Below, one piece after another: positions 1 through 5,833 of a DNA stretch of 5,833 nucleotides. A program made the position numbers and the translations under genes. Source of the stretch: Bryobacterales bacterium (GTDB lineage: Bacteria > Acidobacteriota > Terriglobia > Bryobacterales > Bryobacteraceae); contig DOZZ01000218.1 of NCBI GenBank assembly GCA_003517725.1, positions 18,369 through 24,201 of the forward strand, read 5' to 3'. The notes beneath the pieces are model-generated. The model had not been told where the DNA came from. It ran no database searches and worked only from the letters and a program-made list of their open reading frames with translations. Positions within the stretch are counted from its first letter, which is position 1. The number at the start of each line of letters is the position of its first letter.

Positions 1-2
1 CG

Positions 3-1247
3 CAAGCCGCGCAGTCGACGGAAATCGGGCCCTTAACCTTACAGGATGCGCTCGATCGTGCACGCGCTTATAACCAGCAGTTTCTGGCCGCCGGCCTCGC
101 CGTGGCTTCGGCGCATGAAGACCGTGTGCAGGCCAAGGCCGCCCTGCTGCCATCCCTGAGCGCGCTCAACCAGTACATCTATACCGAAGGCAACGGAACG
201 CCTTCGGGCGTTTTCGTGGCCAACGACGGCGTGCACATCTACAACGAGCAGGCCGTCGTACACGGCGAACTGTTTTCGCTAACGCACCAGGCCGACTACC
301 GGCGGGCCCGCGCGGCCGAGGCCGTGGCGCGCGCCAAGCTCGATGTGGCACGCCGCGGGCTGGTCGCCACCGTGGTGCAAAACTACTACGGGGTCGTCAC
401 CGGTCAGCGGCATCTCAAAAACGCACAGGCCAGCCTGGACGACGCGCTGCGCTTTCTTGATATTTCGCAAAAGCAGGAAGCCGGCGGCGAAGTGGCGCAT
501 GCCGACGTGGTGAAGGCGCAGCTGCAGGTGGAACAGCGCAAGCGCGACTTGATGGACGCGCAGGTGAACGCCGAGAAAGCCCGCATGGCACTGGGCGTGA
601 TGCTGTTCGCCAACATCGACCAGACCTACAGCGTGGCCGATCAGATGAGCGCCGAAGCCACGCTGCCGTCCATTGAAGAGATCCGCGCCGCGGCCATCGC
701 GCGCAATCCGGACATTCGCGCCGCGCAGGCCAGCGTCGAGGAGACGGGCTTCGCGGTCAAGGTCGCGCGCGGCGCCTACTACCCTTCGCTGGTCTTCGAT
801 TATTTCTATGGCATCGACGCCAACGTGCTGGCGGCGCGCGGACCCGACGGACGTCAGAACCTCGGCTATGCGGCGCAGGGAACAGTGACCGTGCCGGTCT
901 GGAACTGGGGCGCCACGCGCAGCAAGGTGCGCCAGGCGCAGTTGCAACAGCAGCAGGCGCGGACCGAGCTGATGCTGGCGCGGCGCTGGCTGCAGGCCGG
1001 CATCAGCAGCTCTTACCTCGAGGCGCAGGCGGCGCGCGGCCAGCTTGACTCATTGCGCAGCTCGCAGCAACTGTCCGCCGAGAGCCTGCGCCTGACCATC
1101 CTGCGGTATCAGGCCGGCGAGGCCACGGCGCTTGAAGTTTCGGACGCGCAAAGCACGCTGGCGCAGGCTCGCAACGCGTATGATGACGGGCTGGCGCGCT
1201 ACACCGTGGCGCTCGCCGGTATCCAGACCTTGACCGGAAAAATCTGA
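3..1247 (+). CDS. TolC-family outer-membrane efflux channel protein, 5' partial
   Basis: Outer-membrane factor of a tripartite efflux pump; the family trimerises into a beta-barrel plus periplasmic alpha-tunnel. The open frame continues to the left edge, so 414 residues are visible and the signal peptide plus true start are missing (the family is usually about 430-480 residues). Visible residues 11-19 (PLTLQDALD) match the conserved family opening, followed by a long helix ending in LLPSLSALNQY, the usual entry to a beta strand. Two internal OEP repeats are visible: the first has GGEVAHADVVKAQLQVEQ and the second RYQAGEATALEVSDAQSTL, both the typical 'G-x-hydrophobic-x-D-x-x-x-A-Q' pattern on long Ala/Gln/Arg-rich coiled helices. 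A GTG at 102 could serve as an internal start, but it would remove the conserved opening and I see no convincing Shine-Dalgarno before it. First gene of the operon; the stop is 2 bases before the adaptor start. The family call is firm; the substrate is unknown. Confidence 0.93.
   Translation, partial: QAAQSTEIGPLTLQDALDRARAYNQQFLAAGLAVASAHEDRVQAKAALLPSLSALNQYIYTEGNGTPSGVFVANDGVHIYNEQAVVHGELFSLTHQADYRRARAAEAVARAKLDVARRGLVATVVQNYYGVVTGQRHLKNAQASLDDALRFLDISQKQEAGGEVAHADVVKAQLQVEQRKRDLMDAQVNAEKARMALGVMLFANIDQTYSVADQMSAEATLPSIEEIRAAAIARNPDIRAAQASVEETGFAVKVARGAYYPSLVFDYFYGIDANVLAARGPDGRQNLGYAAQGTVTVPVWNWGATRSKVRQAQLQQQQARTELMLARRWLQAGISSSYLEAQAARGQLDSLRSSQQLSAESLRLTILRYQAGEATALEVSDAQSTLAQARNAYDDGLARYTVALAGIQTLTGKI
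1236..1242 (+). promoter_or_regulatory. Weak ribosome binding site for the adaptor gene
   Basis: The purine run GGAAAAA lies 7 bases before the ATG at 1250 and inside the last codons of the channel gene. It is a modest Shine-Dalgarno match. With the stop TGA at 1245-1247 and only two bases between genes, re-initiation by terminating ribosomes is likely to contribute to translation. It supports ATG 1250 as the start, which also gives a good lipoprotein signal peptide. Confidence 0.45.
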
Positions 1248-1249
1248 CC

Positions 1250-2560
1250 ATGCAAACAACGTGGATCTGCACCTTGAGCCTGACGGCAACGCTGTTGCTG
1301 ACCGGATGTTCCAAGAAGAAGGAAACCGAAGAGGAGCCGGCGCTGCCGGTGCGCGTGACTGCGGCGCGCATCGATTCGGTCCAGCGGGTTATCAACGCCG
1401 AAGGCATTCTGCGCGCGCTCGACCAATCGGCCGTGATGCCCAAGATCAGCGCGCCGGTCAGTAAGTTCTACGTCAATCGCGGCGACCATGTGCGCCGCGG
1501 GCAAGTGCTCGCAACACTCGAGAATCGCGACTTGGCCGCGGGCGTGGTGGATGCGCGCGGCAGCCTGGAGCAGGCGGCGGCGAGTTATCGCAACGTCTCT
1601 AGCGCGACGGTTCCCGATGAGTTGGTGAAGGCGCAGTCCGACGCGGATGCCGCGCGCAAGGCTCGCGATGCGGCCATGATCGTGGTCCAGAGCCGCACCA
1701 AACTATTGCAGGAGGGCGCCATCGCCAAACGCCTGGTGGATGAGGCGGCCGTGGCTTACGTGCAGGCCGACAGCAACTATCAGACGGCGCAAAAACATCT
1801 GGAATCGATGCAGAGCGTCGGCCGGCAAGAGGAAGTCAAGACCGCGGCCGGCGGTATGGATTCGGCGCGCGGCAAGTTTCAGGCGGCCCAGGCGCAGTTG
1901 CAGTACTCGCAAATCCGCAGCCCCATTTCCGGCGTTATTGCGGATCGCGCCATCTTCGCGGGTGAAATGGCCGCCGCTGGATCCGCGCTGCTGACCGTCA
2001 TGGATATTTCGAGCGTCATCGCGCGCCTGAATATCCCGCAGGCGCAGGCCGCGTTCATCAAACGCGGTCAAAGCGCGACCGTAGCCGCGACCGATAGCGA
2101 TATCCAGGTGGTTGGCCGGGTCACGGTGGTGAGCCCGGCGGTGGACCCGCAGACCACCACGGTCGAGGTCTGGGTCCAAGCGCCCAATCCCGGCGAGCGC
2201 CTGCGCCCCGGCGGCACCGTCAAGGTGGCGATCCAGGCCGGCGTCGTGACGAATGCCATCGTCGTCCCGGCCGCGGCCATCCTCCCGGCGCAGGAAGGCG
2301 GCTCGGCCGTGATGGTGGTGGGCGCGGACAGCCTGGCTCACGAACATAAGGTGGAGATCGGCGTGCGCGACGGCGATAAGGTGCAGATCCTCAGCGGCGT
2401 CGACGCCGCCATGCGCGTCGTGACCGAGGGCGGCGTGGGTCTGGCCGGCGGCGCCAAAGTGGAAGTGGGACATGCTGAGAAAGCCGGAGAGAAAGGTAAA
2501 GGCGAGAAGAAGAAGGGCGCCAAGGACGAAGACGATAAGGCCAAGGACGGCGAGAAATGA
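1250..2560 (+). CDS. RND efflux periplasmic adaptor (membrane fusion protein), lipoprotein
   Basis: HlyD/AcrA-type adaptor of 436 residues linking the RND permease to the outer-membrane channel. Residues 1-20 form a lipoprotein signal peptide: hydrophobic core LSLTATLLL, then lipobox LLTGC with Cys20 as the predicted lipid-modified first mature residue, followed by SKKK. The lipoyl-like half motifs flank the helical hairpin: residues 63-95 (MPKISAPVSKFYVNRGD and GQVLATLENRDL) and 218-250 (QYSQIRSPISGVIADR, then GEMAAAGSALLTVMDIS). Between them is an Ala/Gln/Lys-rich helical hairpin. A beta-barrel region follows, with VDPQTTTVEVWV at 298-309 and LRPGGTVKV, then a membrane-proximal domain containing IVVPAAAILPA. 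The last 28 residues (409-436) are almost only Lys, Glu, Asp, Gly and Ala, an atypical extension with no histidine or cysteine cluster. Second gene of the operon; its stop overlaps the permease start. The adaptor call is firm; the substrate is not readable. Confidence 0.95.
   Translation: MQTTWICTLSLTATLLLTGCSKKKETEEEPALPVRVTAARIDSVQRVINAEGILRALDQSAVMPKISAPVSKFYVNRGDHVRRGQVLATLENRDLAAGVVDARGSLEQAAASYRNVSSATVPDELVKAQSDADAARKARDAAMIVVQSRTKLLQEGAIAKRLVDEAAVAYVQADSNYQTAQKHLESMQSVGRQEEVKTAAGGMDSARGKFQAAQAQLQYSQIRSPISGVIADRAIFAGEMAAAGSALLTVMDISSVIARLNIPQAQAAFIKRGQSATVAATDSDIQVVGRVTVVSPAVDPQTTTVEVWVQAPNPGERLRPGGTVKVAIQAGVVTNAIVVPAAAILPAQEGGSAVMVVGADSLAHEHKVEIGVRDGDKVQILSGVDAAMRVVTEGGVGLAGGAKVEVGHAEKAGEKGKGEKKKGAKDEDDKAKDGEK
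2543..2547 (+). promoter_or_regulatory. Shine-Dalgarno and overlapping stop/start (ATGA) for the RND permease
   Basis: AAGGA ends 9 bases before the permease ATG at 2557, and that ATG overlaps the adaptor stop TGA at 2558-2560 as ATGA. This is the classic arrangement for translational coupling. The site sits within the purine-rich codons of the adaptor's charged tail, which offers several further AAGG/GAGAAAGG-like stretches upstream. It fixes the start of the permease at 2557. Confidence 0.65.
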
Positions 2561-5500
2561 ACAAAGCCGACGACGCTCGCCAGCCCGCCCCCGCAGCGGA
2601 ACCCGAACACTGGACGGCGCTGCACGCCAAGCCCATCATCTTCGTCATCCTGACGCTGATCGCCAGTGGCGTCTATCTGGCCTTCACCATTCCGGTCTCA
2701 GTCTTCCCGTCCACCAATTTTCCGCGCATCGTCATTGGCGTGGATAACGGCGTCGCGCCTATCGACCAGATGCTGGTCTCGGTCACGCGCCCCATCGAAG
2801 AAGCTGTCAACAGCGTGCAGGGCTTGCAGCGCGTGACGTCGATCACCAGCCGCGGCTCGGTGGAAGTGGACCTCTTCTTCGCCTGGAATGTGGACATGTT
2901 CGAGACCCTCGCGCGCGTCAATTCGGCGCTGGCCCGGGTGCAGACGACCCTGCCGCCGGGCGCCAAGGTCACGGCCAATCCGCTGACCTTCGCGGTCTTC
3001 CCGATCATCGGCTACAGCCTGACCTCCGACACCATTCCTCAGACTCGTCTGTGGGAGATCGCGACCTACGACGTCAAGCCGCGCCTGAACCAGTTGAACG
3101 GCGTCTCCACCGTGATCATCCAGGGCGGACAGGAACCGGAGTTTGAGATCCGTCCCGATCCCGCCAAGCTGCTCGAGACGGGCGTTACCGTACCGGGTTT
3201 GCTGGACGCGGTCAAAAATAGCAACCTGATCGATTCGCCAGGCCTGATCGAGAGTAATCACCAGCTCGTGCTGAGCCTGGTGAGCGGGCAGGCGCGCACG
3301 CCGGACGAGATCGCCAACATCGTGGTCAAGAGCACTACCGCCGGTATACCGATCCGCATTGGCGACCTTGCGGCGGTGGGCAATTCCATCAAGCCCGTCT
3401 ATACCTCGGTCACGGCCAACGGCAAGCCCGCCGTATTGTTGAACATCAACCGCCAGCCCGACGGCAACACCGTCACCATCGCCAACGAAGTGCATGCCGA
3501 GATGGATGCCATCCGGCGCACGCTGCCGCGCGGCGTCGCGGTCGAGCCGTTCTATGACCAGTCGGAGATTGTCCATGACTCGATCAAAAGCGTGCGCGAT
3601 GCCATCCTGATCGGCCTGGTGCTGGCCTCCATCATCCTGGTGCTATTTCTGCGCGATTGGGGCACGTCGCTGGTGGCCGGCATGGTGATTCCCGCGACCA
3701 TCGCGGTCACCTTCATCGCGCTGCGGCTGATGGGCCAGACCTTCAACCTGATGACGCTGGGCGGCCTGGCCGCGGCCGTCGGGCTGGTGATCGACGACGC
3801 CATCGTGGTGGTGGAAAACATCGTGATGCACCGCGATGCGGGGCAATCTCGCGCTCAAGCCATCCGCAGCGCGTTGGCTGAGATTACGCGGCCGCTGGTA
3901 GGCTCGACCATCACGCCGATCGTGGTGTTTCTGCCGCTGGTCGCGATCACCGGCGTCACCGGGGTCTTCTTCCGCGCGCTGGCCGTCACGGTGGGCACGG
4001 CGCTGTTGACCTCGCTGGGCCTGGCGCTCACCTGGACGCCCACGTTGAGCCACTATTTCATGCGCCAGAAGCGCAAAGAGCCGCGCGCCGGAGCAGCGGA
4101 AACCGCACCCGCCGTTTCGGAAAAGCACGAAACCAAGGGCTTCCTGGGGCGTGTTGTGAAATCCTACGACCGCATTCTGCGTTTTGCGCTGGCGCACGGC
4201 GCGGCCCTCGCCGTGGCGCTGGTGGTGCTGATCGCCGCCTCGTATTTCTGCTATCGCGGCCTCGGCTCCGACCTGCTGCCCGAAATGGACGAAGGCGGCT
4301 TCATCATCGACTACATCATGCCCGCCGGCTCGTCGCTAGCGGAAACTAATACTGTAATCACCGGCGTGGAATCGATGCTGAAGACCATTCCCGAAGTGGA
4401 GAATACTTCGCGCCGCACCGGCCTGCAATTGGGCCTGGCGCAAGTGACCGAGGCCAACACGGGCGACGTGACAGTGCGCCTCAAACGCAAGCGCAGCCGC
4501 CCCGGCCAAGAAGTGATCGCCGACGTTCGCGCCAAAGTGAAGGATCGTTACCCGCAACTCGACGTCGAATTCATCCAGCTGCTGCAGGACATGATCGGAG
4601 ACCTGACCAGCGCGCCCGAGCCGATTGTGGTCAAGATGTTCGCGCAAGATCCGAATCTGCTGAAAACCTGGGCCATGAAAGCCGGCGACGAGCTCAAGAA
4701 AATCAACGGCGTGGTGGACGTGCTGAACGGCATCGACAATACTATCAGCGGCCCGGCCATCACTTTCAAGGTGGATCCGGTGGTCGCGGCGCGCGCCGGC
4801 TTCACGCCGGAAGAGATTGAGCTCGACGCCAGCGCCATCATCCAGGGCGAGCCCACCACCATGCCGGTGGTGGTGAACGACCGCGCCTACACCATCCGCG
4901 TGCGTTATCCCGATGAAGCGCGCCAGTCTCTCGACACCATTCGCGACACCATGCTGGTCAGCGCCAGTGGCAAGAGCGCCACGCTGGGCACGCTCGCGAC
5001 GCTGCTGGAGTCGCCGGGGCAAACCGAAATCCGCCGCGAAAATCTGCAGCGCAATGTCGCGGTGACGGGGCGTTTGGAGGGCCTGGACCTCGGCGATGCG
5101 ATGACGTCGGTGAAGAAAGCCATTGCCGGCCTGCGCCTGCCGCCGGCCATTCGCGTGGAGTACGGCGGCGCGTACCAAGAACAGCAGCGCTCGTTCCACG
5201 ATTTAGTCACGGTGCTGGTGCTGGCGGTAATTCTGGTCTTCACGGTCCTGCTGTTCGAGTTCGGCAACTTCGCCGCGCCGGTGGCCATCGTTTCCTCCGC
5301 GCTGCTCTCCACGTCCGGCGTGTTTCTGGCCCTGCTGATCACGCGCACCACGTTCAACATCTCGTCGTTTATGGGCTTGATCATGGTAATCGGCATCGTG
5401 GCGAAGAACGGCATCCTGCTATTAGATGCGGACCAGCGTTTCCGCGCCGAAGGGCTGGGCGCGGTAGACGCGATGGTGCAAGCCGGCGAGCGCCGCCTGC

Positions 5501-5733
5501 GCCCCATTCTCATGACGGCACTGGCAACAGTAGCGGGCATGATCCCACTGGCCCTGGCGCTGGGCGCTGGTTCACAGATGTTGCAGCCGCTGGCGATTGC
5601 GGTAATCGGCGGCGTGGCTGCGTCGATGGTGCTGTCGCTGGTGGTGACGCCGACGGTCTACTATTTTCTGGCCGACCGCGGCGTCAGGCAGGAGGGGAAA
5701 CCCGAGACGGCTGAGGTGCCGGCGCTGCGCTGA
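2557..5733 (+). CDS. RND-family efflux permease (AcrB/CzcA superfamily inner-membrane pump)
   Basis: Full-length 1058-residue proton-driven RND pump; the usual family length is about 1020-1060. Layout: TM1 about 27-46; first porter loop; TM2 about 349-366; TM3 372-391; TM4 398-420; TM5 448-468; TM6 475-497; charged cytoplasmic linker 502-528; TM7 547-567; second porter loop; TM8 883-901; TM9 906-928; TM10 935-957; then two more helices to about 1038. The proton-relay residues are those of HAE1 pumps: Asp413-Asp414 in GLVIDDAIVVVEN, Lys950 in GIVAKNGILLLD, and Arg980 and Thr987 in RRLRPILMT, equivalent to AcrB D407/D408, K940, R971 and T978. The second porter half carries LPEMDEGG (574-581), SRRTGLQLG (618-626) and QLLQDMIGDLTSAP (674-687), which resemble the CzcA/CusA-like branch. 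It is therefore a proton-coupled exporter of uncertain substrate, drug-like, lipid-like or metal. Last gene of the operon; no frameshift or missing segment is seen. Confidence 0.96.
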   Translation: MNKADDARQPAPAAEPEHWTALHAKPIIFVILTLIASGVYLAFTIPVSVFPSTNFPRIVIGVDNGVAPIDQMLVSVTRPIEEAVNSVQGLQRVTSITSRGSVEVDLFFAWNVDMFETLARVNSALARVQTTLPPGAKVTANPLTFAVFPIIGYSLTSDTIPQTRLWEIATYDVKPRLNQLNGVSTVIIQGGQEPEFEIRPDPAKLLETGVTVPGLLDAVKNSNLIDSPGLIESNHQLVLSLVSGQARTPDEIANIVVKSTTAGIPIRIGDLAAVGNSIKPVYTSVTANGKPAVLLNINRQPDGNTVTIANEVHAEMDAIRRTLPRGVAVEPFYDQSEIVHDSIKSVRDAILIGLVLASIILVLFLRDWGTSLVAGMVIPATIAVTFIALRLMGQTFNLMTLGGLAAAVGLVIDDAIVVVENIVMHRDAGQSRAQAIRSALAEITRPLVGSTITPIVVFLPLVAITGVTGVFFRALAVTVGTALLTSLGLALTWTPTLSHYFMRQKRKEPRAGAAETAPAVSEKHETKGFLGRVVKSYDRILRFALAHGAALAVALVVLIAASYFCYRGLGSDLLPEMDEGGFIIDYIMPAGSSLAETNTVITGVESMLKTIPEVENTSRRTGLQLGLAQVTEANTGDVTVRLKRKRSRPGQEVIADVRAKVKDRYPQLDVEFIQLLQDMIGDLTSAPEPIVVKMFAQDPNLLKTWAMKAGDELKKINGVVDVLNGIDNTISGPAITFKVDPVVAARAGFTPEEIELDASAIIQGEPTTMPVVVNDRAYTIRVRYPDEARQSLDTIRDTMLVSASGKSATLGTLATLLESPGQTEIRRENLQRNVAVTGRLEGLDLGDAMTSVKKAIAGLRLPPAIRVEYGGAYQEQQRSFHDLVTVLVLAVILVFTVLLFEFGNFAAPVAIVSSALLSTSGVFLALLITRTTFNISSFMGLIMVIGIVAKNGILLLDADQRFRAEGLGAVDAMVQAGERRLRPILMTALATVAGMIPLALALGAGSQMLQPLAIAVIGGVAASMVLSLVVTPTVYYFLADRGVRQEGKPETAEVPALR

Positions 5734-5775
5734 GAAACCGCCACCATCTTGTAAGTATCAGTGTCGCAAGCAGCA

Positions 5776-5784
5776 TGCTATATT
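5776..5784 (+). promoter_or_regulatory. Possible extended -10 promoter element
   Basis: TGCTATATT fits the TGn-TATAAT extended -10 pattern, with 5 of 6 matches in the hexamer. Seventeen bases upstream there is no good -35 box; the nearest TTGACA-like match, TTGTAA at 5749-5754, is 24 bases away, which is too far. If real, transcription would start near 5791 and run rightward through the repeats out of the window. The call rests on one short motif in a locally A/T-richer stretch, and the host's sigma-factor consensus is not known. Confidence 0.22.
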
Positions 5785-5794
5785 CAGCCACGGA

Positions 5795-5806
5795 ATTCTG
5801 ATTCTG
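5795..5806. repeat. Doubled hexamer ATTCTG
   Basis: ATTCTG occurs twice in direct tandem, immediately before the 10-bp repeat, with GT between the two tracts. Two copies of a hexamer are only weak evidence of repeat expansion, but the closeness to a second tandem tract is notable. Confidence 0.4.
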
Positions 5807-5808
5807 GT

Positions 5809-5833
5809 GGGACCAACAGGGACCAACAGGGAC
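5809..5833. repeat. Tandem 10-bp repeat reaching the window edge
   Basis: The unit GGGACCAACA is present twice exactly (5809-5818 and 5819-5828), followed by GGGAC (5829-5833), giving 2.5 identical copies with no mismatch before the sequence stops. The total copy number cannot be known because the array is cut by the right edge. The period of 10 is not a multiple of three, so copy-number change would shift any reading frame crossing it. It could be a minisatellite, a set of direct binding sites on one helical face, or an assembly end effect. Confidence 0.75.

Larger units (their letters stand above)
5734..5833. other. Non-coding region downstream of the pump operon
   Basis: The 100 bases after the permease stop contain no supportable gene start. 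I looked for a GC-rich stem followed by a T-run and found none, so no intrinsic terminator is called. The stretch is visibly richer in A/T than the genes and holds an 8-base palindrome (AGCATGCT, 5772-5779), a possible extended -10 element, a doubled hexamer and a 10-bp tandem repeat reaching the window edge. It may be the leader of a downstream gene that is not included. Confidence 0.6.

Noticed and set aside
279..947. 222-residue antisense open frame opposite the channel gene
   Set aside because: It lies fully inside a well-supported TolC-family gene. Its composition (Arg, His, Val, Gly-rich with no family motif) is what GC-rich codon bias produces on the opposite strand.
900..1060. Recurring GCGCAGGC-like words in the channel and adaptor genes
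   Set aside because: They encode Ala-Gln steps of the coiled helices and are explained by protein composition and codon bias, not a DNA repeat element.
1703..2473. 256-residue antisense open frame opposite the adaptor gene
   Set aside because: His/Asp/Arg-rich low-complexity shadow of the adaptor reading frame, with no recognisable domain.
2472..2747. 91-residue + strand frame across the adaptor-permease junction
   Set aside because: Arg-rich out-of-frame reading of two firmly supported genes; no independent coding evidence.
2698..3576. 292-residue antisense open frame opposite the permease gene
   Set aside because: Long only because third-position G/C suppresses stops. The sense strand codes for a conserved RND protein across the whole stretch.
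4336..5199. 287-residue antisense open frame opposite the permease gene
   Set aside because: Same shadow effect; no motif, no plausible ribosome site or operon context.
5809..5833. CRISPR array start
   Set aside because: The 10-bp units are directly adjacent with no spacers and are far shorter than CRISPR repeats.
5734..5833. Intrinsic terminator after the permease gene
   Set aside because: No stable GC-rich hairpin followed by a T-run is visible. A 4-bp TGGT/ACCA match around 5805-5814 is too short to call.

Overview
The window holds one complete functional theme: a tripartite RND-type efflux pump encoded on the + strand in the order outer-membrane factor, periplasmic adaptor, inner-membrane RND permease. 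The DNA is GC-rich with strong G/C preference at third codon positions. This, the envelope architecture implied by a TolC-type channel and a lipoprotein adaptor, and the general look of the proteins fit a Gram-negative (diderm) bacterium with a GC-rich genome. An Acidobacteriota or proteobacterial source is plausible, but the sequence alone does not settle it.

Layout: positions 1-1247 carry a TolC-family outer-membrane factor whose N-terminus (signal peptide) lies beyond the left edge. After a 2-base gap, 1250-2560 encodes a lipoprotein membrane-fusion (adaptor) protein with a biotinyl-lipoyl-like domain, an alpha-helical hairpin and an unusual lysine/glutamate-rich C-terminal tail. Its stop codon overlaps the start of the next gene (ATGA), and 2557-5733 encodes a full-length 1058-residue RND permease. 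The last 100 bases (5734-5833) are non-coding as far as visible. They contain a possible extended -10 promoter element, a doubled hexamer and a 10-bp tandem repeat that runs off the right edge.

The three genes are packed as a single translationally coupled operon. The permease would use the proton gradient to take substrate from the periplasm or inner-membrane leaflet. The adaptor would bridge the periplasm and the TolC-like channel would release substrate outside the cell. The permease keeps the proton-relay residues of the HAE1 (drug-type) RND class, while parts of its porter domain read like the CzcA/CusA-like branch, so the substrate cannot be assigned. No regulator is visible; it may lie upstream of the window. 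I found no evidence for a previously undescribed system. The most unusual items are the adaptor's charged tail, the mixed-class permease signatures and the tandem repeat at the right edge.
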